Shown here piece by piece: positions 50,440 to 59,403 of a stretch of DNA of 64,000 nucleotides. Source of the stretch: CAWFNW01 sp963817405 (GTDB lineage: Bacteria; Actinomycetota; Coriobacteriia; Anaerosomatales; Anaerosomataceae). The notes under the pieces are model-generated. The model ran no database searches and had not been told where the DNA came from. It saw only the letters and a list, made by a program, of their open reading frames with translations. The DNA lies in the NCBI GenBank assembly GCA_963817405.1, contig CAWFNW010000001.1, forward strand, positions 124,001-188,000. The letters are read 5' to 3'. The stretch's first letter is position 1. Every line of letters starts with the position of its first letter. The translations under genes were made by a program, and so were the position numbers.

Positions 50440-51333
50440 TCAGTCGATCATCTGAAGGTGGCGCATGACGCGTGCGAGCTCGGCGGTCTGCTCGGGTGTC
50501 GCATCGACGAGCGGCAGTCGCACGCCGCCGACCGGGAATCCGAGCAGTCCGAGCGCGGTCTTCACCATGATGGGGTTGCTCGTCATGAAGAGCGCCTTCA
50601 TGAGCGGCAGCAGCTCCACATGGATGCGCAGCGCGCGGGTATGGTCTCCGGTGGCCTGCGCAGAGACCATCTCTTTGAAGCGCGCGGAGGCGATGTTGCC
50701 GATCGTGGAGATCACGCCCCCGCCGCCAAGACCCATGAGCGGCAGCGTGAGCTCATCGTCGCCGGCGTACACGGTGAAGTCGTCAGAGGTGCCGGCGATG
50801 ACCGTGGCGGCCTGCGAGAGGTCGCCGTTGGCCTGCTTGAGCGCCAAGACGTTCTCAACGTCGTTCGCGAGCCGGATGATAGTCGCCGGCTCCATGTTGA
50901 CGACACACCGGCCGGGGATGTTGTACACGACCACCGGCACGTCGACCGCCTCAGCGATTGCGCGGAAGTGCCGGTACATGCCCTCCTGCGGCGGTTTGTT
51001 GTAGTACGGCACAACGCACATGATGCCGTCGACGCCCAGCTTGACCACGTCCTTGGCGAAGGACACCGAGTCGGCGGTGCAGTTGTCGCCTGCGTTCGCG
51101 ATGATCGGCGCACGCCCGTCGACGGCCTCGAGCACCGCTCGGGAAAGGTCCATCTTCTGGTCGTAGAACACGGTCGGCGACTCGCCTGTGGTTCCGCAGA
51201 CCACGAGGGCGTCGGAGCCCTGGTCGAGGATCCGCACGGCGAGCTCCTGCGCTCGTACCAGATCGAGTTCGAGGTCTTCTGTGAACGGGGTGACCATCGC
51301 CGTGATCAGACGGCCGAATCTCGGCTCAGACAT
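50440..51333 (-). CDS. dapA: 4-hydroxy-tetrahydrodipicolinate synthase
   Basis: 297 residues from ATG 51333. Condenses pyruvate with aspartate semialdehyde. Motifs: LVVCGTTGESPTV, the YNIPGRC Tyr and Gly region, and Schiff-base lysine in VLALKQANGD; GGGGVISTIGN follows. First committed step of the DAP pathway shared with dapB, dapL and dapF. Confidence 0.97.
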   Translation of the reverse strand: MSEPRFGRLITAMVTPFTEDLELDLVRAQELAVRILDQGSDALVVCGTTGESPTVFYDQKMDLSRAVLEAVDGRAPIIANAGDNCTADSVSFAKDVVKLGVDGIMCVVPYYNKPPQEGMYRHFRAIAEAVDVPVVVYNIPGRCVVNMEPATIIRLANDVENVLALKQANGDLSQAATVIAGTSDDFTVYAGDDELTLPLMGLGGGGVISTIGNIASARFKEMVSAQATGDHTRALRIHVELLPLMKALFMTSNPIMVKTALGLLGFPVGGVRLPLVDATPEQTAELARVMRHLQMID

Positions 51334-51471
51334 CGCGCATCCCCTGCCTTGGACGTAGCGCACATCCCGTGCGCCGGGGCTCGGGACCCCTCATAACGGT
51401 CCCGCAACATGGCGTCTATTCTGCCACAACGCATTCGGGGCGGTGGCCGTGCGTTGCCTGCGGGTTAACGG

Positions 51472-52689
51472 CTATCCGCCGAGTGCAAACCCCTCGTGGA
51501 GCGCGTCGACGGCTCGCTCGGCGTCGGAGGCCGGCACGAGCACCGAGATGGTCGTGTGGCTGTCGGCTGTCTGGAGCACGGTGACGCCTGCAGCGAGGAG
51601 GCACTCGGCGACACGCGCAACGACGCCCGGCACCCCGTGCATGCCGGCACCGATGAGCGTGACTTTCGCGAGCGCGCCCCGCTTCTCGAACGCGTACCCG
51701 AGGGCGTCGAGCACCGTCTGTGCCTGAGCGACCTCGCCGTCGACGAGAGTGAAGACGAGCGCGTCGCCCGCCGGGGTGAACATGTCGAGCGACACGCCCG
51801 CGTCGGCAAGCGCCCGATAGATCTGCGCCTGGGCGGCCATGTGCTCGTGGGTGGCCTCAGGAGCAGCGAGCGAGACGGAGATGCGTGTGATGCCGGTCGT
51901 GTGCGAGACCGCTGTAGCGACCGACCGGGGCTGGTATGCCGCGAGATCGGCGACGAGCGTGCCCGCGTGGTCGCTGAAGGTATTCCTCACGCGTACTGCA
52001 AGCCCCGCTTCGAGCGCGAGCTCGGCGGCTGGCTTATGGACGACACGTGCGCCGTGGCGCGCCATCTGGAAGAGCTCCTCGGCGCCGATGGTCGCAAGCA
52101 CGGTTGCGCCGTCACACGAACGGGGGTCGGCGGACATCACGCCGTCGACATCCGTGTAGATCTCGACCGCCTCCGCCTGAAGCGCCACGCCGAGCGCGCA
52201 CGCAGTCGTGTCGCTGCCGCCCCTGCCGAGCGTCGTGACCTGACCTGACGATGCGACGCCTTGAAAGCCGGCCACGACGGGCACGACGCCTCGTTCGATG
52301 GCCGCGACGACCGCGTCAGGGTGGACATCGGTCACGGTGGCATGGCCGTAGCAGCCGTCCGTGCCGATACCGGCCTCAGCGCCCGTGAACGCGCGCGCGT
52401 CGATGCCCGCTCCCCGGAGCTCGTGGGCAATGAGCACGGCGGCGATGAGCTCGCCGGTCGAGGCGATGAGGTCGCGCTCCCGGTCGTCGGTCGGCAGCTC
52501 GTCCAGCAGGCCGAGGAGCGTGTCCGTCGCATAGGGCGCACCCTTCCGACCCATCGCCGAGACGACGAGCACCGGGGCGAGGCCGCGTTCGAGCGATGCG
52601 AGCGCGCGCCGGGAGATCGCCTCGCGACCCTCGGGGGTGGCAACAGAGGTTCCACCGAACTTCATGATGACGACGGGTCGAGCAGACAC
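51472..52689 (-). CDS. lysC: Aspartate kinase
   Basis: 405 residues. Kinase domain with VIMKFGGTSVATPEGR, GRGGSDTTACAL and EIYTDVDGVMSADPR; two C-terminal ACT domains for feedback control by lysine and/or threonine. Phosphorylates aspartate. GTG start two bases after the dapB stop. No internal start for a separate small subunit was sought in detail. Confidence 0.96.
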   Translation of the reverse strand: MSARPVVIMKFGGTSVATPEGREAISRRALASLERGLAPVLVVSAMGRKGAPYATDTLLGLLDELPTDDRERDLIASTGELIAAVLIAHELRGAGIDARAFTGAEAGIGTDGCYGHATVTDVHPDAVVAAIERGVVPVVAGFQGVASSGQVTTLGRGGSDTTACALGVALQAEAVEIYTDVDGVMSADPRSCDGATVLATIGAEELFQMARHGARVVHKPAAELALEAGLAVRVRNTFSDHAGTLVADLAAYQPRSVATAVSHTTGITRISVSLAAPEATHEHMAAQAQIYRALADAGVSLDMFTPAGDALVFTLVDGEVAQAQTVLDALGYAFEKRGALAKVTLIGAGMHGVPGVVARVAECLLAAGVTVLQTADSHTTISVLVPASDAERAVDALHEGFALGG

Positions 52690-52690
52690 G

Positions 52691-53461
52691 CTACTCCCCC
52701 ATCAGGTTCTCGAGGCCGATGATGAGCCCCTCCTGCGAACCAACCTTCCGGACGGCGAGCACGACGCCCGGCATGAACGAGGTGCGATCGATCGAGTCGT
52801 GCCGGATGGTGAGCGTCTGTCCCTGCCCGCCGAACAGCACCTCTTGGTGCGCGACGAGGCCCGGGAGACGGACTGAGTGGACGGAAACGCCGTGCACGAG
52901 GGCCCCGCGCGCGCCCTCGGCGATCTCGGTCTCACGGCCGGGAGCGGCGGGCACGCTCGCGCGCGCAGCCGCGATCAGCCCGGCTGTGCGGATCGCCGTC
53001 CCGCTCGGCGCATCGGCCTTCCGGTCGTGGTGGAGTTCGATGATCTCGGCGTGCGGCATGAAACGGGCCGCTTCCACGGCGAAGCGCATCATCAGGACCG
53101 CGCCGATGGCGAAGTTGGGCGCCACGAAGAGGCACGTGCCGGCGGGTGCGACGTCCGCGAGTGATTCAAGCACGTCGACGGCGAGCCCTGTCGTTCCCAC
53201 AACGCAGTCCACGCCGGCACCGAGGGCCGTTCGGACGGTCCCTTCGACGACGGACGGGTGCGTGAAGTCCACCATGACGTCCGGACGGGTGTCGGCAATC
53301 GCCGCGGCGAGGTCTGCGACGACCGTCACGCCCCCCACGTCCTCACCTGCGTGCAGCGGGTCCACGGCTGCGACGACGTCGATGTCCGGCTCGGCTGAGA
53401 GTGCCGCGACAACCTCGCGGCCCATGCGGCCTGCGGCTCCGGAGACGAGTACCTTGATCAC
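52691..53461 (-). CDS. dapB: 4-hydroxy-tetrahydrodipicolinate reductase
   Basis: 256 residues from GTG 53461 with AGGAGGAGG seven bases before. NAD(P)-binding GAAGRMGREV, catalytic ELHHDRKADAPSGTA. Produces tetrahydrodipicolinate, the substrate of DapL. Upstream in-frame extension overlaps the peptidase gene and is rejected. Confidence 0.97.
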   Translation of the reverse strand: MIKVLVSGAAGRMGREVVAALSAEPDIDVVAAVDPLHAGEDVGGVTVVADLAAAIADTRPDVMVDFTHPSVVEGTVRTALGAGVDCVVGTTGLAVDVLESLADVAPAGTCLFVAPNFAIGAVLMMRFAVEAARFMPHAEIIELHHDRKADAPSGTAIRTAGLIAAARASVPAAPGRETEIAEGARGALVHGVSVHSVRLPGLVAHQEVLFGGQGQTLTIRHDSIDRTSFMPGVVLAVRKVGSQEGLIIGLENLMGE

Positions 53462-53474
53462 GTTCGGCCTCCTC

Positions 53475-54722
53475 CTACAGAAGGTGCGCCACTTCATCTT
53501 CATCGAACGGCGCGATGATGGCGAGGGCGTGGTTGCCGTCGAACATGCGACGGGCCATCTCGTGTACATCATCCGCCGTGACGGCGTCGATCCGAGCCAC
53601 GATCTCGTCGAGCGAGAGCAGCTCGCTGTCGGTCACCACGGATTTGCCGAGCCGGTTCATGCGGCTGCGGGTGCTCTCGAGGCCGAGGACCATCTGGCCC
53701 TTGATCGACTCCCGCACGCGATCGAGCTCGTCGGTCGTGATGCCGTCAGCGGTGATGCCGTCGATCTCATGACGGATCAGACCGACGACCTCTGCCGCGT
53801 TCTCGGGACGCGTCCCCGCGTACACGACGAACTGGCCGGTGTCCTGGTACTGCGAATGGTACGAGTACACCGCATACGCGAGGCCGCGCTTCTCGCGGAT
53901 CTCCTGGAAGAGCCGCGAGGACATGCCGCCCCCGAGCACGCCGTCGAGGACGGCGACTTTGAACCGGTTCTCATCGCATGCGGCGAGGCCTGCCACACCG
54001 AAGCAGATGTGCGCCTGCTCGGTGTCCTTGCGGAGCACCTTGAGACGCGGTGTGGTCGCAGGCGCGGCGAGCACCCGCTCGCTCCGCTTCCCCGCCGGGA
54101 GTGTGAGCTGAGTTCGCACCATGTCCACAATCTCGGCATGGTCGAGCGCGCCTGCAGCCGCCACGACGATGTTGCCGGTCGTGTAGTGGGCTCGGTGGAA
54201 GGCCGCCGAGGCGTCGTGACCGAAGCTCCCGACGGTCTCCTTCGTGCCGATGACCGGCAGCCCGAGGGGGTGCGACGGCATGAGTGTGCTCGCGAAGAGC
54301 TCGTGAACCTGCTCGTCCGGTGCGTCGTCGTAGCGCGAGATCTCCTCGAGGACGACCTCTCGCTCCGACGTGCAGGCGTCCTGCACAAGCGACGCGTTGA
54401 CGACCATGTCCGAGAGGATCTCCACCGCGTCTTTCGTGTGCTGGTCGAGGAGTCGCGCGTAGTAGCAGGTGAACTCCTTGCTCGTGAAGGCGTTCAGCTC
54501 GGCGCCCAGCCGGTCGAACGCCTCGGAAATCTCGGCAGCGCTGCGGGTGGGCGTGCCCTTGAACATCATGTGCTCCATGAAGTGGGACATACCGGCCTCG
54601 GACGGCGCCTCGTCGCGGCTGCCCACGGCACACCAGATGCCGAGCGTGATCGAGCGGACGCTGTCCATGGGCTCAGTGATGACGGTGACGCCGTTTTCCA
54701 GCACGGTCTTGTCGTAGAACAT
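53475..54722 (-). CDS. M16 family zinc metallopeptidase (PqqL/YmxG-like)
   Basis: 415 residues. Inverted zinc motif HFMEHMMFKGT (HxxEH) near residue 45 with the distal Glu in the ETVGSF/AFHRAHY region domain; a second M16_C domain follows with RKDTEQAHICFGV and GGGMSSRLFQEIREKRGLAY. The processing-protease group that follows pnp in many bacteria. Substrate unknown. ATG after AAGGAG. A terminator separates it from pnp. Confidence 0.92.
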   Translation of the reverse strand: MFYDKTVLENGVTVITEPMDSVRSITLGIWCAVGSRDEAPSEAGMSHFMEHMMFKGTPTRSAAEISEAFDRLGAELNAFTSKEFTCYYARLLDQHTKDAVEILSDMVVNASLVQDACTSEREVVLEEISRYDDAPDEQVHELFASTLMPSHPLGLPVIGTKETVGSFGHDASAAFHRAHYTTGNIVVAAAGALDHAEIVDMVRTQLTLPAGKRSERVLAAPATTPRLKVLRKDTEQAHICFGVAGLAACDENRFKVAVLDGVLGGGMSSRLFQEIREKRGLAYAVYSYHSQYQDTGQFVVYAGTRPENAAEVVGLIRHEIDGITADGITTDELDRVRESIKGQMVLGLESTRSRMNRLGKSVVTDSELLSLDEIVARIDAVTADDVHEMARRMFDGNHALAIIAPFDEDEVAHLL

Positions 54723-54740
54723 GCGGCTCCTTCGTCGATA

Positions 54741-54782
54741 GGAAGAAAGCGGCCCGAGGCGCGCGTTGCGCTCCCGGGCCGC
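54741..54782 (-). terminator. Intrinsic terminator after pnp
   Basis: On the minus strand: stem GCGGCCCG / CGGGCCGC (54749-54782) followed at once by TTTCTTCC. Ends the rpsO-pnp transcript 20 bases past the pnp stop. Confidence 0.75.
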
Positions 54783-54802
54783 CCGTACGTGTATGACCTG
54801 AC

Positions 54803-56983
54803 CTAGTGGTGGCGGCGGGGCTTGCGATCGTCGCGGCGCGGACCCCGGTCGGCATCGCTGCGGGGCGGGCGGCCCTCTCCGCTCGGCGCTGCGCTTCCCT
54901 CGGGGACGTCGAACTTGTTGACGGCGTCAAGGCTGACCTTGCCACGGTCGTCGATCTCGAGAACGACGACTTCGATCTCGTCACCGATGTTGAGCACGTC
55001 CTCGACCTTGCTGATGCGACCCTTCGCCATGCGCGAGATATGGAGGAGGCCATCCTTGCCTGGGATGAGCTCAACGAACGCGCCGAAGGCCTGAATGCCC
55101 ACGACGCGGCCCATGTAGTGTTCGCCCGGTTCAACGTCCTTGACGAGCGCCTTGATGCGCTCCACCGCGGCAAGTCCGCCCGCGTCACGCGAGGCGACGT
55201 ACACGGTACCGTCGTCGTTGACGTCGATGTCAGCGCCGGTGGCTTCGATGATCGCGCGGATCGTCTTGCCGCCTGGGCCGATGATGTCGCGGATCTTGTC
55301 GGTCGGGATCTTGATGGTCACCACGCGCGGCGCGAACGGCTTAAGGTCATCACGCGGCTCGGAGATCGACTCGAGCATCTTGCCCAGAATGAACGCGCGA
55401 CCTTCCTTGGCCTGCATGAGCGCCTTGCGCAGGATGTCCACCGAGAGGCCCTTGGCCTTGTTGTCCATCTGCATCGCCGTGATGCCCTGAGCGGTGCCGG
55501 CGACCTTGAAGTCCATGTCGCCGAGGAAGTCCTCGAGGCCCTGGATGTCGGTCAGGATGGCGACGTCATCGCCCTCCTTGATGAGACCCATTGCGATGCC
55601 TGAAACCGGGGCCTTGATCGGGCAGCCGGCGTCCATGAGCGCGAGCGTGGAGCCGCAGACCGAGCCCATCGACGAGGAGCCGTTGCTCTCGAGCACCTCG
55701 GAGACGATGCGGATCGTGTACGGGAACTCCTCCTCGACCGGGATCACCGGGAGCAGCGCTCGCTCGGCAAGAGCGCCGTGACCGATGTCGCGACGCTTCG
55801 GGCCGCGCATGAAGCCTGTCTCGCCGGTGGAGAACGGCGGGAAGTTGTAGTGGTGGATGTAGCGCTTGCCCTCGGCGACGTCGATCGTGTCGATGCGCTG
55901 CCACTCGGAGAGCATGCCGAGGGTCAGCACCGAGAGGACCTGCGTCTGGCCGCGGGTGAACAGGCCCGAGCCGTGCGACAGCGGCAGGTAGCCGGCGGTC
56001 GTGGTGATCTGGCGGACCTCGTCGAGCTTACGGCCGTCGGCGCGTTCGCCCTCTTCGAGGACCATGGCGCGCATGGTCTTCTTCTCGAGCTGCTTGAGGA
56101 GCGCCTTGATGTCCTTGCCGTCAACGGCCATCTCCTCGGGTGCGAACGTCGCGAGGACCTCGTCCTTGACGGCAGCCACGGCATCCATGCGGGCGCGCTT
56201 GTCGGGATTGTGGAGCGCGGCCTTCATCGGCTCGGCGCCGGTGGCGAAGACGCGATCCTTGAGCTGGAGGTCGATGGTGTGGATCGGAACGTCCATCGGC
56301 GTGATCTCGAGCTTGGCGAGGAAGCGCTCCTGCACCTCGCAGAACGCGCTGATGGCGTCCTGCGCGAACATGAGGGCGGAGAGCATGTCCTCTTCGGGAA
56401 CCTCGTGCGCGCCAGCCTCGAGCATGTATACGGCATCCTTCGAGCCCGCGACGATGAGGTCGAGGTCGGAGGTTTCGGACTCCTCGAACGACGGGTTGAC
56501 GATGAAGGCACCGTCCTCGTCGCGGCAGATGCGCACGCCTGCAAGCGGTCCTTCGAACGGGATGCCGGCCGCGAGGAGCGCGCTCGACGCGCCCATGATC
56601 GAGATGACGTCCGGCTGGTTCTCCTGGTCGGCGGAGAGCACGGTCGCGATGACCTGCACCTCGTTGCGGAACCCGTCGGCGAACGACGAGCGAATGGGCC
56701 GGTCGATCATGCGGGCCGTGAGCGTCGCCTTCTCCGAGGGGCGGCTCTCACGCTTGATGAAACCGCCCGGGAGCTTGCCCGCCGCGTACATCCGCTCCTC
56801 GAAATCTACTGTGAGTGGGAAGAAATCGAGGTCCTTCGGCTGCTTCGACGCGGTCGCGGTGACAAGGACGATCGTGTCGCCCTGGCGCACCACCACAGCA
56901 CCGCCAGCCTGCTTGGCGAGCTCGCCGGTCTCGAGGGTGTACTCCTTGCCGAACAGTTCGAACGTTTCAGTGATCTTTCCCAT
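54803..56983 (-). CDS. pnp: Polyribonucleotide nucleotidyltransferase (PNPase)
   Basis: 726 residues. Two RNase PH domains (RESRPSEKATLTARMIDRP, then GSVCGSTLALMDAG), KH domain (IRDIIGPGGKTIRAI) and S1 domain (GRVVGIQAFGAFVELIPG). 3'-5' phosphorolytic RNA decay. The tail is basic and disordered (ends RKPRRHH). ATG after AGAGGAAGAGG. Follows rpsO with a structured leader. Confidence 0.97.
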   Translation of the reverse strand: MGKITETFELFGKEYTLETGELAKQAGGAVVVRQGDTIVLVTATASKQPKDLDFFPLTVDFEERMYAAGKLPGGFIKRESRPSEKATLTARMIDRPIRSSFADGFRNEVQVIATVLSADQENQPDVISIMGASSALLAAGIPFEGPLAGVRICRDEDGAFIVNPSFEESETSDLDLIVAGSKDAVYMLEAGAHEVPEEDMLSALMFAQDAISAFCEVQERFLAKLEITPMDVPIHTIDLQLKDRVFATGAEPMKAALHNPDKRARMDAVAAVKDEVLATFAPEEMAVDGKDIKALLKQLEKKTMRAMVLEEGERADGRKLDEVRQITTTAGYLPLSHGSGLFTRGQTQVLSVLTLGMLSEWQRIDTIDVAEGKRYIHHYNFPPFSTGETGFMRGPKRRDIGHGALAERALLPVIPVEEEFPYTIRIVSEVLESNGSSSMGSVCGSTLALMDAGCPIKAPVSGIAMGLIKEGDDVAILTDIQGLEDFLGDMDFKVAGTAQGITAMQMDNKAKGLSVDILRKALMQAKEGRAFILGKMLESISEPRDDLKPFAPRVVTIKIPTDKIRDIIGPGGKTIRAIIEATGADIDVNDDGTVYVASRDAGGLAAVERIKALVKDVEPGEHYMGRVVGIQAFGAFVELIPGKDGLLHISRMAKGRISKVEDVLNIGDEIEVVVLEIDDRGKVSLDAVNKFDVPEGSAAPSGEGRPPRSDADRGPRRDDRKPRRHH

Positions 56984-57008
56984 GCCTCTTCCTCTTCTTC
57001 TGCATCTG

Positions 57009-57084
57009 CGCTTCCGCCCTGTGCGGAAGCGTGGTCGGGGCCGCGGCCCCGTATGACGCGGAAGGCGGGAGTTGGTCTCCCGCC
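57009..57084 (-). promoter_or_regulatory. Three hairpins in the rpsO-pnp junction (candidate PNPase/RNase control region)
   Basis: In minus-strand order: 57084-57064 (GGCGGGAG / CTCCCGCC, 5-base loop), 57050-57037 (GGGGCC / GGCCCC, 2-base loop) and 57031-57009 (CGCTTCCGC / GCGGAAGCG, 5-base loop). No strong U-tracts. In E. coli this junction holds a processing hairpin used for pnp autoregulation; the same role is possible here. Confidence 0.6.
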
Positions 57085-57104
57085 CTCACGAGCCGTTTCT
57101 GGGT

Positions 57105-57374
57105 CTAGCTACGAAGCCCGAGCTTCGCGACGATGGCGCGATAGCGCTCGATATCGTTCTTCTTGAGGTAGTTCAGCAGCCGGCGGCGCTGGCCGACCAG
57201 CTTGAGCAGTCCGCGGCGGCAGTGATGGTCGTGCTTGTGGGTGCGGAGGTGCTCGGTGAGGTCGCGGATCCGCTGGGTGAGGAGCGCGACCTGCACCTCG
57301 GGAGACCCGGTGTCCGACTCGCCACGAGCGTGGTCGGCGACAATCGTGGACTTGACGTCCTTGGCAAGTGCCAT
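57105..57374 (-). CDS. rpsO: 30S ribosomal protein S15
   Basis: 89 residues, the standard S15 length, from ATG 57374 (AAAGGTGG upstream). GSPEVQVALLTQRIRDLTEHL and HHCRRGLLKLVGQRRRLLNYL are near-invariant. Binds 16S rRNA and nucleates the platform. A long upstream in-frame extension is rejected. Confidence 0.98.
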   Translation of the reverse strand: MALAKDVKSTIVADHARGESDTGSPEVQVALLTQRIRDLTEHLRTHKHDHHCRRGLLKLVGQRRRLLNYLKKNDIERYRAIVAKLGLRS

Positions 57375-57472
57375 ATTCAGTTCCACCTTTCGAGTGAGAT
57401 GTGCCCGCATCCGAGAGAGGCGTCGGTGAGTCGCCAGTCCAAGGCGCGGGTAAGTTCCAAAGCAACCGACAC

Positions 57473-57497
57473 AGGATACCACGCGGCACCACGCGGC
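57473..57497 (-). promoter_or_regulatory. rpsO promoter with tandem 10-bp repeat
   Basis: Minus strand: extended -10 TGGTATCCT (hexamer at 57473-57478). Immediately upstream lie two exact tandem copies of GCCGCGTGGT (57488-57497 and 57478-57487), one covering the -35 zone. The repeat may bind an activator in place of a -35. Confidence 0.42.
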
Positions 57498-57517
57498 GCC
57501 ATCGTCACTCGAGGTCC

Positions 57518-58474
57518 TCAGGACACGCCCGGAACAACCCACGTGCCCGCGATGTGCTCGGCTGCGGCGATGTCATCTCGCATCGCGGCAGACAGCTCCT
57601 CCGTCGAAGTGAAGCGCCGCTGGGAGCGCAGCCGCTCGTAGAAGTCGATCGCCAGTTCGGCGTCGTAGAGCGGTGGCCCGTCGTACCCGATCACGTGCGC
57701 CTCGACGAGCTCCCGCGCCTCGGCGAAGGTGGGCGCCAGACCGACCGAGATCGCCACGGAAAGAGTCCGCCCCCCTACCCGAGCGACGCCGGCATAGACG
57801 CCCTCGGCCGGGAGTGCGGCGGAGGCATCGATCCTGAGGTTGGCGGTCGGGATGCCGAGGAGGGATTGCCCCGCACCACGGCCATGCACGACGGTCCCGC
57901 GAACGCGGTGCGGGCGGGTCAGGAGTGCGGCGGCATCGGCGACAGCGCCCTCGGAGAGGAGCGACCTGATCCGCGTGGAGCTCACGACGCGACCGTCGCT
58001 GGTGACGAGGGCCTGCACGTGCACCTCGAAGCCGCGTGTGGCGCCGAGCCGGGCGAGCTCGGTAACGTCACCTGCAGCGCAGGCGCCAAACCGGAAGCCC
58101 TCACCCACGGCGAGCTCCAGCGGATCGCACGCATGGAGCAGGAGCTCGTCAACGAAACGTTCCGGCGTCAGCGCCGCGATACGGTGGTCAAACGGCACGA
58201 CGAGCAGTGCGTCGGCCCCCAGGGCGGCGAGCGCCTCGAGCTTGTCGTCGAGCTGCATGAGCTGGGGCGCCGCCTGCTCAGGCATGACGACCAGCTCAGG
58301 ATCGCGGTCGAACGTCAGGACGACGGCGCGCGTGCCCCGTGCCCGGGCGCGCGCGACGAGGTCGCGGATGAGCTGCTGATGCCCGAGGTGGACGCCGTCG
58401 AAGGCTCCGATGGCGACCAGGCACCGGCCGAGAGACGGCGCATCGACTCCCCACGACACCCGCGTCGAGGTCAT
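57518..58474 (-). CDS. ribF: Bifunctional riboflavin kinase / FAD synthetase
   Basis: 318 residues. N-terminal nucleotidyltransferase (IGAFDGVHLGHQQLI, SSTRIRSLLSEG) and C-terminal flavokinase (HGRGAGQSLLGIPTANL, EAHVIGYDGPPLY). Makes FMN and FAD. ATG overlaps the truB stop by four bases. Confidence 0.96.
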   Translation of the reverse strand: MTSTRVSWGVDAPSLGRCLVAIGAFDGVHLGHQQLIRDLVARARARGTRAVVLTFDRDPELVVMPEQAAPQLMQLDDKLEALAALGADALLVVPFDHRIAALTPERFVDELLLHACDPLELAVGEGFRFGACAAGDVTELARLGATRGFEVHVQALVTSDGRVVSSTRIRSLLSEGAVADAAALLTRPHRVRGTVVHGRGAGQSLLGIPTANLRIDASAALPAEGVYAGVARVGGRTLSVAISVGLAPTFAEARELVEAHVIGYDGPPLYDAELAIDFYERLRSQRRFTSTEELSAAMRDDIAAAEHIAGTWVVPGVS

Positions 58475-59403
58475 TGGCGCACCCCCCGCGCAGGTACTGC
58501 CAAGACGACGGCGGGTACAAGCAGGTCGCCGTCTCGCCGGTAGATGGCAAGCAGACGGTCGTCGGCGCAGAGGGCGACCAGCGCGCCCGGCTCAGGTGTC
58601 GCGCGCTGCGGCACGGGGACGGGTCTCCCGGCCGAGACCGCAGCGGTGTCGACCTCGAAGAGCGCAGGCAGGCCGAGCGCTGACACGGGGTCGGTGAAGC
58701 GGGCGTCGAGGTCGTCAGCCGCGAGCGGCGTGTCGAACACGGAGAGCGGGAGGGCGTCGTCCACGCTCAGCGCGCCAGCGACCGTGCGGCGAAGCGCGGC
58801 GACGTGCGCGGCGCTCCCGGCCCGAACGCCGATGTCCCGTGCAAGCGAGCGGATGTAGGTCCCTTTCGTCACGGTGAAGCGCACATCCCAGGCGGGCACG
58901 CCCGGGTGGACCGCGATGAGTTCGGCCTCGTGGACGACGACCGGCCGTACCCGGAGCGCGAGCGGGACACCCGCGCGCGCGGCGCGGTGAGCAGTCTGCC
59001 CGCCCTGCTTGATCGCACTGTAGGCGGGCGGCATCTGATCCTGTGCGCCGACGAACGTCGCGAGCAGCCGCTGAGCCGCCTTCGGATTCGTGATCTCGGG
59101 CGGAACGGGCATCGATGACGTCACCGCGCCGTCCGCGTCGTCGGTGTCGGTCGACTGCCCGAACGCAATGGTGGCGACGTAGGTCTTGTCGTGGCCCGAC
59201 AGATACGGCTCAAGCCGCGTCGCCGGCCCCAGGAGAATGGTCATGAGCCCCGTCGCCAACGGGTCGAGCGTGCCGGCGTGTCCTATGCGTCGCTCGCCGG
59301 TGGCTCTTCTGACGACAGCCACGACGTCGTGGCTGGTCATGCCTCCGGGCTTGTCGACCGCGAGTACACCACAGAGGCCCGTCGCACCGCGGCGCGCGCT
59401 CAT
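58471..59403 (-). CDS. truB: tRNA pseudouridine(55) synthase
   Basis: 310 residues from ATG 59403, overlapping the nrnA stop. DKPGGMTSHDVVAVVRR, GHAGTLDPLATGL with the catalytic Asp, and KTYVATIAFG. Makes pseudouridine 55 in tRNA. An extra 24-residue N-terminal extension reads into nrnA and is rejected. Confidence 0.96.
   Translation of the reverse strand: MSARRGATGLCGVLAVDKPGGMTSHDVVAVVRRATGERRIGHAGTLDPLATGLMTILLGPATRLEPYLSGHDKTYVATIAFGQSTDTDDADGAVTSSMPVPPEITNPKAAQRLLATFVGAQDQMPPAYSAIKQGGQTAHRAARAGVPLALRVRPVVVHEAELIAVHPGVPAWDVRFTVTKGTYIRSLARDIGVRAGSAAHVAALRRTVAGALSVDDALPLSVFDTPLAADDLDARFTDPVSALGLPALFEVDTAAVSAGRPVPVPQRATPEPGALVALCADDRLLAIYRRDGDLLVPAVVLAVPARGVRQ

Noticed and set aside
51334..51471. 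Lysine riboswitch between lysC and dapA
   Set aside because: Too short and lacks the conserved multi-helix core; just one small hairpin (51358-51374) is visible. lysC itself follows dapB by one base, leaving no room.
52719..54806. Long open frame (695 codons) on the plus strand opposite dapB and the M16 gene
   Set aside because: Antisense shadow; the minus-strand genes have clear motifs and start sites.
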